Shown piece by piece: positions 1-7,708 of a stretch of DNA of 19,553 bases. The notes beneath the pieces were generated by a model that was given only the letters and a program-made list of their open reading frames with translations, ran no database searches and was not told the origin of the DNA. The position numbers and the translations under genes were made by a program. The stretch is from Bacteroidales bacterium (lineage in GTDB: Bacteria; Bacteroidota; Bacteroidia; Bacteroidales; Bacteroidaceae). Every line of letters starts with the position of its first letter. Within the stretch, counting starts at the first letter, position 1. Location: assembly GCA_004557035.1 (NCBI GenBank), contig SFFB01000039.1, positions 1 to 19,553 on the forward strand. Direction: 5' to 3'.

Positions 1-378
1 TGACTTTGGCAGAATACCGGTCAATTGTTCGCTCTGCTCCTCTACCAATGTCATGGCATGGTTGACAGCCTCGCCCAAAGGTTGGTCATCCGACAGATTA
101 ACCAGATAGTCAAACTGAGCCTCACGAGGAAGGTAGAGCGCACTTTTTGCCGCAAAGTCACTTGGCTCAACAGGCATTACGCGACTACCACGACTTGGAC
201 GATTCTTTAGCAATTCTGCTTCAACCATCTTGAAGCGGCTGTATGCATATCTTAAAAACAGCAACGCCAACACTGGCATACAGTATTGGCTTGATGTCAG
301 TTTACTTCCTGCACGAAGCAAGTCTGCCGACTCCCAAAGGTCAGCCTCGAGTTTGCGTATATTTATCTTATCAGTCAT
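1..378 (-). CDS. hsdM: Type I restriction-modification DNA methylase HsdM, N-terminal part (cut by window edge)
   Basis: The frame opens with ATG at 378 (minus) and stays open for 126 codons to the window edge, so only the N-terminus is present. The protein starts MTDKINIRKLEADLWESADL and goes on with LRAG, SSQYCMPVLALLFLRYAYSR and DQPLGEAVNHAM. This is the helical HsdM_N pattern that precedes the N6-adenine methylase domain of type I R-M systems. The catalytic NPPF motif would lie outside the window. HsdM pairs with HsdS to methylate a bipartite target, and with HsdR to cut. The start lies 9 nt after the stop of the small XRE regulator, so the two are probably co-transcribed. The family call is from pattern recognition. 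Whether hsdS and hsdR follow cannot be seen. Confidence 0.88.
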   Translation of the reverse strand, partial: MTDKINIRKLEADLWESADLLRAGSKLTSSQYCMPVLALLFLRYAYSRFKMVEAELLKNRPSRGSRVMPVEPSDFAAKSALYLPREAQFDYLVNLSDDQPLGEAVNHAMTLVEEQSEQLTGILPKS

Positions 379-387
379 TTGCTTCAA

Positions 388-600
388 TTATAGAGGTTGT
401 TCATTGCTTACAAGGTCGCTCATTTTAACCTGTAGTATTTCTGCTATCTTTTTGATAGTCTCTAATGAAGGCTGTGCTTTGTTGGTACACCACTTGCTAA
501 TAGTCGCAGGGTCTTTTTCCATTTGTTCTGCTAACCATTTTGCCGTTTTGTGCTGTTCAACAAGCACCACTTTCAATCTATTGAGGTCGTTTTTTGCCAT
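388..600 (-). CDS. Small XRE/HTH_3 transcriptional regulator upstream of hsdM
   Basis: This encodes a 70-residue protein, essentially a single helix-turn-helix domain. Residues 1-65 carry the Cro/CI-type signature: KTAKWLAEQMEKDPATISKW is the turn with its recognition helix, and TIKKIAEILQVKMSDL is the closing helices. I chose the ATG at 600 (MAKNDLNRLK) over an in-frame upstream start at 699. The extra 33 residues of the longer form are Cys/Ser-rich and unlike the family, and the ATG form begins where the domain begins. It lies 9 nt upstream of hsdM on the same strand. Small XRE proteins in this position often act as controllers that delay or limit R-M expression. That role is inferred here from position only. 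Confidence 0.85.
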   Translation of the reverse strand: MAKNDLNRLKVVLVEQHKTAKWLAEQMEKDPATISKWCTNKAQPSLETIKKIAEILQVKMSDLVSNEQPL

Positions 601-980
601 TTTGCGAAAAATTTTATGTGAACAAGAATATGACAAAATGCAGTAATTTTCTTTGCCTTTTAGTTCAATTGAGTCTAAAATACACAAAAACGACACCAAT
701 ATTTGTGAGATTGAAAGCCATAGCTAAAATCAAGACAATGACTTGCCGCAAATTAGCTCGCTATGCTGCTCGTTCGGTTGTATGGTGGCAATTGTCGAGC
801 AAGATAAGTAAAATGAATGCCTGAGTAAAGCGGATAAAGCGTAGAAAAATTATCAACGAAAGAAAAATATAATACCAAGTTGACGCCCTGTGACCGCGCT
901 TTGACACGGAGCCCCGGCTTGGCCCGGGGCGGCAACATTGGCGGCGCTGTTTCATCCTTCTCACGCGCGCGCGTATATAC

Positions 981-1080
981 CCAAAAGTTTGCCTTTTTCC
1001 CAATCACACAATCACGCGGCTCTAACATACCGAAAATCAGGCGGATGCTGTGATTGAACGCTCTGGTCACGCTCAGTCAC
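981..1080 (-). repeat. Dispersed repeat, copy 1 (second copy inverted at 10231-10329)
   Basis: Read on the minus strand, this segment matches 10231-10329 on the plus strand. Both contain gcgttca(a/g)tcacagca, then about 30 diverged bases, then gtga(t/c)tgtgtgattggg, then gaaaaaggcaa and tttgggt. The shared block is about 100 bp. The core of roughly 30 bp, at 988-1017 in this copy, is nearly identical. Neither copy lies in a plausible gene, so this is a non-coding interspersed element of unknown function. Confidence 0.75.
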
Positions 1081-1120
1081 GCGCGGATAGGATTTTGAAG
1101 ACGTCGAGAGGGGTGAGGTG

Positions 1121-1150
1121 AGGCGGATTGAGGCGGATTGAGGCGGATTG
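1121..1150. repeat. Three perfect copies of a 10-bp tandem repeat
   Basis: The unit aggcggattg occurs three times in a row at 1121, 1131 and 1141, preceded by a partial copy (aggtg). It sits in non-coding DNA between the dispersed repeat and the methyltransferase stop. Confidence 0.9.
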
Positions 1151-1165
1151 GGTGAAAAAGACATT

Positions 1166-1173
1166 CAAAGGTA
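1166..1173 (-). promoter_or_regulatory. Possible orphan Bacteroidota -7 box (TACCTTTG)
   Basis: The minus strand reads TACCTTTG, an exact TAnnTTTG match. No good TTG sits 19-21 nt upstream, and the next gene on this strand begins more than 550 nt away at 600. It could drive an untranslated RNA, be a relic promoter, or be a chance match. Confidence 0.3.
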
Positions 1174-1219
1174 GACACGGCCCCACCTTAGAACGTTTTT
1201 TGATAAGACCTATGTGCCC

Positions 1220-1930
1220 TCACTCTGCCACGTTCAGCTTGGCCAGGTAGTCGAAGTGGTCGCCTTGGGCGAGGAGGGTGGCGCTGAAGCCGGCTGCGTG
1301 GGCGGCGGTGGAGAGGGTGTCGAAGTCGACGTAGAGCCAGGGGAAGGAGTGACCTTTCACTTGTCGGTATTGCATACGGTAGGTGAGTTCGCCGTAATAG
1401 TGGTCGGTGGGCAGGTCAATGTGGCCGTCTTCGTCTTCAAAAAGATAACGGATGTCGGTGGAGTCGATGATGAGGCTTCCGCCGGGAGCGAGGAGGGTCT
1501 TGACTTGGGCGAAGAAGTAGGGCAATCGGCCGATGGTGCCCACAATGCCAATGCCGTTCATGAGCATGAGCAGGGTGTCGAAGTGGCCGGTCATGGTCCA
1601 GAAGTCCTGCTCAATGGCGCGGCGGACGCCGCGGGCCTGCATGGTTTTGACCGAGAGCGGCGAGATGTCGATGGCTGTGACGTCGATGGCGCGCTCTTGC
1701 AAGACGAGAGAGTGGCACCCCGCGCCGGCACCTATGTCGAGCACGCGGCCGCTGCAGTGGCCCAAGGCCTTTTGTTCGAGTGGCGGCATGGCGTCGAAGG
1801 TGCGGAAAAGCGTGTCGACGGGCATTTCGTCTTCGTCGAAGTCGGGCGAGAGCACGCGCAGGCGGTCGGCCCGTCCGTGTTTGTGATAGTCGGCAATGGC
1901 CGCGCCCATTGGGTCGTGTTGGGGAGTCAT
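1220..1930 (-). CDS. Class I SAM-dependent methyltransferase
   Basis: This encodes a 236-residue protein, typical of a free-standing class I methyltransferase. Motif I, the SAM-binding glycine loop, is VLDIGAGAG at residues 63-71. An acidic residue after the second strand (VTAIDIS, D88) would bind the ribose hydroxyls. FDTLLMLMNGIGIVG resembles the motif IV strand, and LLAPGGSLIIDSTDI at about 145-160 is the usual strand-5 region. The C-terminal half contains a HIDLPTDHYYGELTYRM stretch that may form the substrate lid. No zinc or RNA-binding extension is visible, so the substrate cannot be named. Its start follows the terminator of the ribosomal-protein operon, so it needs its own promoter, which I could not identify. 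Confidence 0.85.
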   Translation of the reverse strand: MTPQHDPMGAAIADYHKHGRADRLRVLSPDFDEDEMPVDTLFRTFDAMPPLEQKALGHCSGRVLDIGAGAGCHSLVLQERAIDVTAIDISPLSVKTMQARGVRRAIEQDFWTMTGHFDTLLMLMNGIGIVGTIGRLPYFFAQVKTLLAPGGSLIIDSTDIRYLFEDEDGHIDLPTDHYYGELTYRMQYRQVKGHSFPWLYVDFDTLSTAAHAAGFSATLLAQGDHFDYLAKLNVAE

Positions 1931-1998
1931 ATGGGGAGGTGGGGAAGAAGGTAAAGAGAGTGTGAAGAGAGTGGAGAGGGGTGGGGCGTGTAAAACAA

Positions 1999-2035
1999 AG
2001 TCGGTCGGCTTGCTTTGTGTGCAGACCGACCGACT
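1999..2035 (-). terminator. Terminator of the rpmB-rpmG-DUF4295 operon
   Basis: A perfect 10-bp stem (1999-2008 agtcggtcgg, 2026-2035 ccgaccgact) encloses a 17-nt loop about 30 nt past the DUF4295 stop. On the minus strand the stem is followed by ctttgtttta, a loosely U-rich tail. The site also separates the operon from the methyltransferase gene. Confidence 0.75.
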
Positions 2036-2064
2036 GTATGTATGGTCAATGAATGATGCTTGGA

Positions 2065-2223
2065 TTAGTTCTTGAAGAAGTCTTTTACCTCTTCGTTGCG
2101 AACCATCTGTTCGTCGAAAATATAAGCGCCGGTTTTGGGGCTTTTCACCATGCGGATAACTTTGGTGTAGGCGCGTCCGTCTGTTTTGCCTTCCTGAAGG
2201 GTGGCGACTGCTTTCTTTGCCAT
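2065..2223 (-). CDS. DUF4295 family protein, small Bacteroidota ribosome-associated protein
   Basis: This encodes a 52-residue basic protein starting MAKKAVATLQEGKTDGRAYT and ending EEVKDFFKN. Length, sequence style and position directly after rpmG match the DUF4295 family, which is confined to Bacteroidota and nearly always follows L28 and L33. Its start is 8 nt after the rpmG stop, so it is translated from the same message. The high Lys/Arg content and the ribosomal operon point to a role at the 50S subunit. From memory, a protein of this type has been modelled in a Bacteroidota ribosome structure as bL38. I could not verify that recollection here. The terminator follows within about 30 nt, so this is the last gene of the operon. 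Confidence 0.9.
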   Translation of the reverse strand: MAKKAVATLQEGKTDGRAYTKVIRMVKSPKTGAYIFDEQMVRNEEVKDFFKN

Positions 2224-2231
2224 GTCCTAAA

Positions 2232-2423
2232 TTACTTGATTTCTTTGTGAATGGTCATACGTTTGAGGATGGGGTTGTATTTTTTCAACTCCAGACGCTC
2301 GGGCGTGTTCTTGCGGTTTTTGGTCGTGATGTAACGCGACGTTCCGGGAAGGCCGCTTTCCTTCATTTCGGTGCATTCAAGGATGACCTGCACTCTATTT
2401 CCTTTAGCTTTTTTGCCTGCCAT
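2232..2423 (-). CDS. rpmG: 50S ribosomal protein L33 (bL33)
   Basis: This encodes a 63-residue protein. The pattern QVILECTEMKESG, then RYITTKNRKNTPERLELKKY, then a C-terminal NPILKRMTIHKEIK, is diagnostic for bL33. Only one cysteine (in LECTE) is present, so the paired-cysteine zinc ribbon is missing. It belongs to the zinc-independent (C-minus) type. It lies 22 nt after rpmB and 8 nt before the DUF4295 gene, in one operon. The protein sits near the E site of the 50S subunit. Confidence 0.97.
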   Translation of the reverse strand: MAGKKAKGNRVQVILECTEMKESGLPGTSRYITTKNRKNTPERLELKKYNPILKRMTIHKEIK

Positions 2424-2445
2424 AGTTGGTTACAGTATTAATGCG

Positions 2446-2706
2446 TTAGCCGATTACTTTGATGTCTTTCCAGTCGCAAAAGCCTTTGGCTACTGCGTTC
2501 TTGATAGCGGCGTCGAGGCCCACCTTGTTAATCATGCGCAGACCGGCTGCACTGATTTTGAGGGAGATCCAGCACTCCTCCTCTACGTAGTAGAATTTTT
2601 TGCTGAAGAGGTTGACGTCGAAGGTGCGCTTTGTGCGGCGCTTCGAGTGGGAAACATTGTTGCCGACCATGGCTTTTTTCCCTGTAATCTGACAAATCTT
2701 AGACAT
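2446..2706 (-). CDS. rpmB: 50S ribosomal protein L28 (bL28)
   Basis: This encodes an 86-residue protein. The N-terminus MSKICQITGKKAMVGNNVSH followed by SKRRTKRTFDVNLFSKKFY is characteristic of bL28, and SLKISAAGLRMINKVGLDAAI is the conserved C-terminal part. Only Cys5 of the zinc-ligand set is kept, so it also looks like a zinc-independent form, matching its L33 neighbour. It is the first gene of the operon, with a leader of about 150 nt between the promoter at 2863-2892 and the ATG at 2706. That is long enough to hold feedback structure, although I did not recognise any. Confidence 0.97.
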   Translation of the reverse strand: MSKICQITGKKAMVGNNVSHSKRRTKRTFDVNLFSKKFYYVEEECWISLKISAAGLRMINKVGLDAAIKNAVAKGFCDWKDIKVIG

Positions 2707-2862
2707 TGCTATTGTCGGTTATGTTTTAACGTGTTTGAGAGTTTTGCGGGAAAGGCTGACTCGCACTTCTTGAGGCTTTCAGAAATTGTTGTTGCGTAAT
2801 CTTGGGGTGGGATCTTATATGACCGTCAAGACCTAAGCAAGACGCTTTCCGCTTACGGGGTG

Positions 2863-2892
2863 CAAAAATAGTGAATTTTTATTACCCGACAA
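2863..2892 (-). promoter_or_regulatory. Promoter of the rpmB operon (TTG-N19-TATTTTTG)
   Basis: On the minus strand, TTG (2892-2890) is followed after exactly 19 nt by TATTTTTG (2870-2863), matching the Bacteroidota primary sigma factor consensus at -33 and -7. Transcription should begin a few bases past 2863. It is the nearest consensus promoter to rpmB on that strand. Confidence 0.8.
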
Positions 2893-3230
2893 TCCCCGCA
2901 AGCATTTATTTTTAATTGTTTTATGATTTTTTTGCTCGGGGCCATTTCGGGGCCGTTTTGTGATGGTGGGACGAGGCCTGGGGAGGTGTTCAAAATGCCG
3001 GGACGGGCGTGACGCGGTTTTGGCGTTTTTTGTGAAATGACGGCAAATTGGACAAAAAATGCCGAAGTTTGTTATATGACGTTTAATGATGGCGTCTGTT
3101 GATTTTATCTATTTGTAAATCAATATAATAATGTGGTTTGGAAGACGTAAAATAGACTCGAGAGCCGTTTCGCCGCTTCGAAAAATTATGGGAATGGGAC
3201 GTTTTTTCGAATTCAAACCATCACGGCAAT

Positions 3231-3289
3231 ACGGGAAGTATCGCAAAAATTCCTGCCATAAGGACAGAAAAAACTGGGTAACTTCCCGT
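3231..3289. repeat. Small nested inverted repeat
   Basis: The 9-bp arms acgggaagt (3231-3239) and acttcccgt (3281-3289) are perfect complements. Between them lies a second small stem (tcct/agga near 3251-3263). It could fold as a stacked hairpin in RNA or mark an interspersed element. No adjacent gene explains it. Confidence 0.55.
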
Positions 3290-3450
3290 AACGGTCAAAA
3301 TCTCAACAATTTAAACGGAATAAGTCTCTCACAGTCTTCTCTCCCTTTCATCCTATCTCAAATTTACCGCTCCATTGCTGATATCCAAAAGACAAAACGC
3401 CGCGTGGGGATACATATAATATATATAAGGAGGCGTGAAGGTGAGGAGTG

Positions 3451-3795
3451 TTTGGTAGTGGATGGGGTTATTGGTATTTTTGGGGCGGCTAAGGACGGCC
3501 TGAAAGGCCAAAAGACCCAAGCCCAGGACAGAGGTGACACGTAGTGGAACCGGCACCCTGGGTAAGGTGGCGTGATAATGTTCGCCCTGTAAGGGCAAAA
3601 GCATTATTATGCGTTTAATATCAAATGATTATGAGTCTTTTGCCCTTACAGGGCGCATTGGTTTGTCTCACATACCCAGGGTGCCGGCGTCGCTCCGCGC
3701 CGCCTTTGCCCTGGGCTTGGAGCTTGTTGGGCTTTCAGCCCGTGCGTGGCCGCTCAATACTTACCATATACAAAACCATTATTGGGCATTCTACC
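3451..3795. repeat. Large imperfect inverted repeat, about 150-bp arms
   Basis: The inner arms are perfect for 19 bp (3583-3601 and 3637-3655, based on cgccctgtaagggcaaaag) around a 35-nt loop. Moving outward, ccggcaccctgggta (3550-3564) pairs with 3673-3687, gcccagg (3521-3527) pairs near 3709-3716, and a weaker match continues past ggcctgaaaggcc near 3497 and on the right to about 3790. The whole could fold into one long hairpin. There is no transposase gene, so a non-autonomous palindromic (MITE- or REP-like) element is the likeliest reading. The outer limits are approximate. Confidence 0.75.
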
Positions 3796-4016
3796 TTGCA
3801 GGGCTTGCAAGTTGGGCTGCGGGTCGGCAATTAAATCAAGTTTCATTGCTCTTGCCTTGCACAAACTTTATGCCCGTACGGCCTCCCCGTCCAACCTCCC
3901 TTTTCCCTGTTACATCCTCCCATTATCCTCCCCATTCCGCTATATTCCACTAACTTTACATCCGCTTTTGCGCCTCTCACGGCCTGCTTAATTATATAAT
4001 CCACTCTTTTTTGCCT

Positions 4017-5054
4017 ATGTTTCAACGATTTGCTGTCGCAATGAAGTGCCTCTTTGGCCTAATGCCGGCTTTGGTCGGTTTGTCTTCGTGCCATACGTCT
4101 GGCCTTTTGTCAAACACTCGGACCATTTCAAGCCCTATTATGCGGCAACAGGCCGACGATTTCTTACGGGCCATGCCTTCTGACCTACAGCAACGGCAAA
4201 CTGAAGCCATCGTGGCAGCCATCGACGGCGACAACACTGCACTTATGGCCGTGAGGAATGCCCGCAACACGCCGCCGGCATCCGACAAAAGCGTGGCCAC
4301 ACGGATGCTCACGCCGACTCTGCGGCTCTACGAACCTGTCAATTCAAACCAAGAGCCACTCCCGGTGCTGGTCTATCTACACGGTGGCGGCTGGACCTTT
4401 GGCAGCATCAACAGTTGTGGACGGTTTTGCAACGCCATGGCGGCCACGGGACGACTCAAAGTGGTGGCCGTGGACTACCGCCTGGCGCCCGAACATCCCT
4501 ATCCCGAGGGCCTCGACGACTGTGTGGCGGCAGTGGAATTTGTCAAGACCCACGCCCAAGAGTGGGGCTTCGACACGGCCCGCGTTGTGGTGGGTGGCGA
4601 CAGTTCGGGCGGCAATCTGGCTTTGGCCACGGCCTTGACCGACAGACTGCGCGGCCGCGTGGAGTCGCTCGTGCTGTTTTATCCTGTTACGAAAGCGTTT
4701 GCCGACGGGTCGGACTCGTGGCGAAAATACGGTGAGGGATATGGTCTCGACGCCACCATTATGGAGGCATTCAACCGCGCCTATACGCAGACCACCGACC
4801 CGCGCCATCCGTCCGTCAGCATAGCCCTGGCCTCGGACGAAAGTATGGTGGCCTTGCCCCGTACACTCATCGTGTCGGCCGGCCGCGACATCCTCTGCGA
4901 TCAAGGCCGGGAACTGGCTGAGAGAATGGGGCCGAAAGCCACCCGCATAGTTTTCGCCGATGCCGTGCACCTCTTCATCACCGTGCCGGGGCAGGACGAG
5001 GCCTTCGGGCAGGCTGTGCGTTGCGCCGCCGACTTTGTTTGCCCCGAAAGATAA
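4017..5054 (+). CDS. Alpha/beta-hydrolase lipoprotein, hormone-sensitive-lipase (HSL) type esterase
   Basis: This encodes 345 residues from the ATG at 4017. A TTG two codons earlier is possible but less likely. Residues 1-25 are a lipoprotein signal ending in GLSSC, with Cys25 as the lipidation site. The catalytic domain shows the HSL oxyanion motif HGGG at 122-125, the YRLAPEHPYPEGLDD block typical of this family, and the nucleophile elbow GDSSGG with Ser196. Asp291 (SAGRD) and His318 (DAVHLF) complete the triad. It should cleave short-chain esters, for example acetyl groups on sugars, at the cell envelope. The GH35 gene that follows on the same strand suggests deacetylation linked to glycan use, but this is inferred from context. 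About 130 nt and a separate -7 box separate the two genes, so they may not be one operon. Confidence 0.9.
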   Translation: MFQRFAVAMKCLFGLMPALVGLSSCHTSGLLSNTRTISSPIMRQQADDFLRAMPSDLQQRQTEAIVAAIDGDNTALMAVRNARNTPPASDKSVATRMLTPTLRLYEPVNSNQEPLPVLVYLHGGGWTFGSINSCGRFCNAMAATGRLKVVAVDYRLAPEHPYPEGLDDCVAAVEFVKTHAQEWGFDTARVVVGGDSSGGNLALATALTDRLRGRVESLVLFYPVTKAFADGSDSWRKYGEGYGLDATIMEAFNRAYTQTTDPRHPSVSIALASDESMVALPRTLIVSAGRDILCDQGRELAERMGPKATRIVFADAVHLFITVPGQDEAFGQAVRCAADFVCPER

Positions 5055-5138
5055 CGGCCGGGAGGTGTTAAAGTCTTTTAGAAAGGTCGCTGGCGTGTGA
5101 AAAGTTGTGTTTTCGTTAAGGCTCCGGCTTATAATGCC

Positions 5139-5146
5139 TAACTTTG
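5139..5146 (+). promoter_or_regulatory. -7 box (TAACTTTG) for the GH35 gene
   Basis: TAACTTTG matches TAnnTTTG and lies 36 nt before the ATG at 5183, giving a leader of about 30 nt. No TTG occurs at the ideal distance, so the -33 element is weak. The box overlaps a possible TTG start at 5144, which argues that the true start is the later ATG. Confidence 0.55.
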
Positions 5147-5182
5147 TTATGTAAAACCTATTTAATCCATAAACCTATAGAC

Positions 5183-7519
5183 ATGAAAAACACATTGTTT
5201 TTGTTGGCCCTTGCCATGCTCTTGTGTGTAGGGCAGGCCGGTGCCCAAAAAAACGATGAGAAACCCCAACAAACCTTTGTGGCCGGCGACGGTCATTTTT
5301 TGCTCAACGGCAAGCCTTTCGTGGTGCGCGCCGCCGAACTCCACTATCCGCGCATACCCCGCGCCTATTGGGAGCACCGCATCAAGATGTGCAAATCGCT
5401 CGGCATGAACGCCGTCTGTCTCTACGTCTTCTGGAACCTCCACGAGCAGCGTGAGGGCCAGTTTGACTTCAGCGGCAACAAAGACGTGGCCGCTTTTTGC
5501 CGATTGGCCCAAAAACACGGCCTCTACGTCATCGTCCGCCCCGGACCCTATGTGTGTGCCGAGTGGGAAATGGGCGGCCTGCCCTGGTGGCTGCTCAAAA
5601 AGAAAGACATCCGTCTGCGCGACAACGACCCCTATTTCCTTGAAAGAGTCAAAATCTTTGAAGAGAAAGTGGCCGACCAACTCGCACCGCTCAGCCTCAA
5701 AAACGGCGGACCAATCATTATGGTACAGGTGGAAAACGAATTTGGTGCCTATGCTGCCAACAAGCCCTACGTGCGCAACATACGCGACATGATACGCCAG
5801 AATTGGGGCGAGGAGATGACCCTCTTCCAATGTGACTGGACGTCGACCTTTGAGACCAACGCCCTCGACGACCTGATTTGGACCATGAACTTCGGCATCG
5901 GCGCCAACATAGACGACCAGTTCCGCCGACTCAAAGAGGTGCGCCCCAACTCCCCCCTCATGTGCTCGGAATATTGGAGCGGATGGTTTGACAAATGGCG
6001 CTCACAACACGAAACCCGACCGGCCGACGTGATGGTGGCCGGCATCGACGAGATGCTCAGCAAGGGCATTTCATTCTCACTCTATATGACTCACGGCGGT
6101 ACGAGCTTCGGCCGCTGGGCCGGCGCCAACTCACCCGGACTGATGTCTGACGTGACGTCATACGACTACGACGCACCCATCAACGAGTATGGCATGGGCA
6201 CCGAGAAATACTATAAATTGCGTGACTGCCTGCAGAAATATGCCGACGGCAAACTGCCGGCCGTGCCCAAACTGCCTATGCCCATCATCAACATCCCGGC
6301 CTTCACGCTCACAGAGTTTGCCCCCGTCACTCGCGGCATAGACAAGACCGAACGAGGCGGCCTCAAGACTTTTGAAGAAATGAATATGGGCTGGGGCTCA
6401 ATGATTTACGTGGCTCCTGTGACCACCAACCTGCCAGCGTCGACAATGCACGCCGAGGTACACGACTACGGACAGGTGTTTGTCAACGGCACCTACATCG
6501 GCACCATAGACCGCACCAAAAATGCCAACTCGCTGGACATGCCGGCCCTGCACCGCGGCGACACGCTGCGCATCTTCGTGGAAGGTATGGGCCGCATCAA
6601 CTTTGGCAGTGCCATCAAAGATTATAAAGGTATTGTGGGAGACGTGACGCTCACGGCCGACTGTGAAGGCGCCAAGTTGATCCTGCAACCCACCGACTGG
6701 ACCTGCGCCACCATCCCCGACGAGTATGAAGACGCCGTGCGTGCGCTGAAGGCCCAACCCTCGGCAGCCGACAATATGCTGGCCTGTGGCGGTCGCGGCT
6801 ACTATCGCGGCTGGTTCAACCTCAAAAAGCTCGGCGACACCTTCCTTAACATGGAAAACTGGGGTAAGGGACAGGTGTGGATCAACGGTCATGCCATTGG
6901 CCGCTTCTGGCGCGTCGGACCGCAGCAGACACTCTACGTGCCCGGCGCCTGGCTGAAGAAAGGCAAAAACGAAATCATCGTGATGGATGTGGCCGAACCC
7001 GTGGAAAACAAGCTTTGGGGACAAGACCAACACGAACTCGACAAATTGCAACTCGACGAGGTGAAACGCTCTTATAATATCAATGACATCCCCAACCTCG
7101 CCAGTCTCAAGCCTGCCGCCTCCGGTATGTGTAGTGCCACAGGCGACTATCGCGACATCAAGTTCTCTGCAGCCGCCGAAGGCCGCTATGTGGCCATTCA
7201 GATAGCCGGCACACACGACGGCAAGGCACCCACCATCTCTGAAGTCTATTTCAATGACCCGGCCGGCCGCCGCATAGACCGCAGCGATTGGCAGGTGAAA
7301 TATGCCTCTTCTGAGGCCCTTCAAGGCAACCACACCGGCGACAAGGCCTTCGACCTCCAAGAGTCCACCTATTGGTGCGCCGCCGCCGATGCCAGTCTGC
7401 CCGCGCTACTGGTCATCGACCTGGGCAAGGTGCAGCGCGTCAGCGGTATGGAATACCGCCCCTACAAGGGACAAGTCACCGAGGGCTGCATGGCCGGCTT
7501 CAAGGTGTATGTGTATTGA
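5183..7519 (+). CDS. Secreted GH35 beta-galactosidase with C-terminal discoidin-like region
   Basis: This encodes 778 residues from the ATG at 5183. An in-frame TTG at 5144 overlaps the -7 box and would spoil the signal peptide. Residues 1-22 are a signal peptide ending AGAQ. Residues of about 30-350 are the GH35 TIM barrel, with AAELHYPRIPRAYWEHRI, YVFWNLHE and RPGPYVCAEWE. The acid/base is in VENEFG (Glu186, preceded by Asn185) and the nucleophile in CSEYWSGWFD (Glu263). Beta-sandwich regions follow, including GYYRGWFNL and the GQVWINGHAIGRFW block usual in this family. The last ~140 residues look like an F5/8 type C (discoidin) carbohydrate-binding domain. The enzyme removes terminal beta-galactose from host or plant glycans in the periplasm or at the surface. 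Its neighbours, an esterase and nagB, fit glycan breakdown. Confidence 0.95.
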   Translation: MKNTLFLLALAMLLCVGQAGAQKNDEKPQQTFVAGDGHFLLNGKPFVVRAAELHYPRIPRAYWEHRIKMCKSLGMNAVCLYVFWNLHEQREGQFDFSGNKDVAAFCRLAQKHGLYVIVRPGPYVCAEWEMGGLPWWLLKKKDIRLRDNDPYFLERVKIFEEKVADQLAPLSLKNGGPIIMVQVENEFGAYAANKPYVRNIRDMIRQNWGEEMTLFQCDWTSTFETNALDDLIWTMNFGIGANIDDQFRRLKEVRPNSPLMCSEYWSGWFDKWRSQHETRPADVMVAGIDEMLSKGISFSLYMTHGGTSFGRWAGANSPGLMSDVTSYDYDAPINEYGMGTEKYYKLRDCLQKYADGKLPAVPKLPMPIINIPAFTLTEFAPVTRGIDKTERGGLKTFEEMNMGWGSMIYVAPVTTNLPASTMHAEVHDYGQVFVNGTYIGTIDRTKNANSLDMPALHRGDTLRIFVEGMGRINFGSAIKDYKGIVGDVTLTADCEGAKLILQPTDWTCATIPDEYEDAVRALKAQPSAADNMLACGGRGYYRGWFNLKKLGDTFLNMENWGKGQVWINGHAIGRFWRVGPQQTLYVPGAWLKKGKNEIIVMDVAEPVENKLWGQDQHELDKLQLDEVKRSYNINDIPNLASLKPAASGMCSATGDYRDIKFSAAAEGRYVAIQIAGTHDGKAPTISEVYFNDPAGRRIDRSDWQVKYASSEALQGNHTGDKAFDLQESTYWCAAADASLPALLVIDLGKVQRVSGMEYRPYKGQVTEGCMAGFKVYVY

Positions 7520-7557
7520 GACTCCGCAGACAAAAAACAATAATTTGTGGCTGAAAC

Positions 7558-7588
7558 TTGGCCGACAAACAAACTTTAAGTATTTTTG
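7558..7588 (+). promoter_or_regulatory. Promoter of nagB (TTG-N20-TATTTTTG)
   Basis: TTG at 7558-7560 is followed after 20 nt by TATTTTTG at 7581-7588, an excellent fit to the Bacteroidota -33/-7 consensus. It gives a leader of about 110 nt before the ATG at 7709, so nagB is transcribed separately from the GH35 gene. Confidence 0.8.
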
Positions 7589-7708
7589 TGAGTGAATACC
7601 CCCGCACGCCCGTCAAACGGCACGCCGGCAAGCCAAAGGCCAAAGGCGCGGGACATCGTGCAGACCTTTCAAACAACTTATTAACCTCTAAAATATCAAA
7701 TCGAAATC

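Larger units (their letters stand above)
601..1219. other. Gene-free stretch between the XRE regulator and the methyltransferase
   Basis: I see no convincing gene here. Short frames on both strands lack family resemblance and overlap repeats. The stretch holds a perfect 7-bp GC stem (911-917 with 924-930, 6-nt loop), an alternating CG run near 964-973, copy 1 of a dispersed repeat (about 981-1080), and a 10-bp triplicate (1121-1150). The promoter of the XRE-hsdM pair must lie left of about 720, but I could not identify a consensus -7 box for it. Confidence 0.6.
2893..4016. other. Gene-free stretch between the ribosomal operon and the esterase
   Basis: No reading frame here resembles a protein family. 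The longest frames overlap inverted repeats on both strands, have repeat-derived composition and are rejected. The contents are: an unassigned 2893-3230 segment, a small nested hairpin at 3231-3289, an AT-rich run near 3413-3428 (catataatatatataa), and a large imperfect inverted repeat at about 3451-3795. The promoter of the esterase gene should lie at about 3800-4010, but I saw no clear consensus. Confidence 0.7.

Noticed and set aside
1214..1954. 246-codon plus-strand frame over the methyltransferase
   Set aside because: It is the antisense shadow of the methyltransferase, rich in Val/Gly/Glu with no family pattern. The minus-strand frame has a clear SAM motif.
3131..3544. 137-codon plus-strand frame in the gene-free region
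   Set aside because: It runs into the large inverted repeat, has no family resemblance, and its composition matches the repeat rather than a protein.
3609..3953. 114-codon plus-strand frame (and its overlapping 69- and 81-codon partners)
   Set aside because: These are translations of the right arm of the inverted repeat. Three frames are open at once, a sign of repeat sequence rather than coding.
6398..7360. 320-codon minus-strand frame inside the GH35 gene
   Set aside because: Antisense shadow of a high-GC coding region. It has no domain resemblance, while the plus strand encodes recognisable GH35 blocks.
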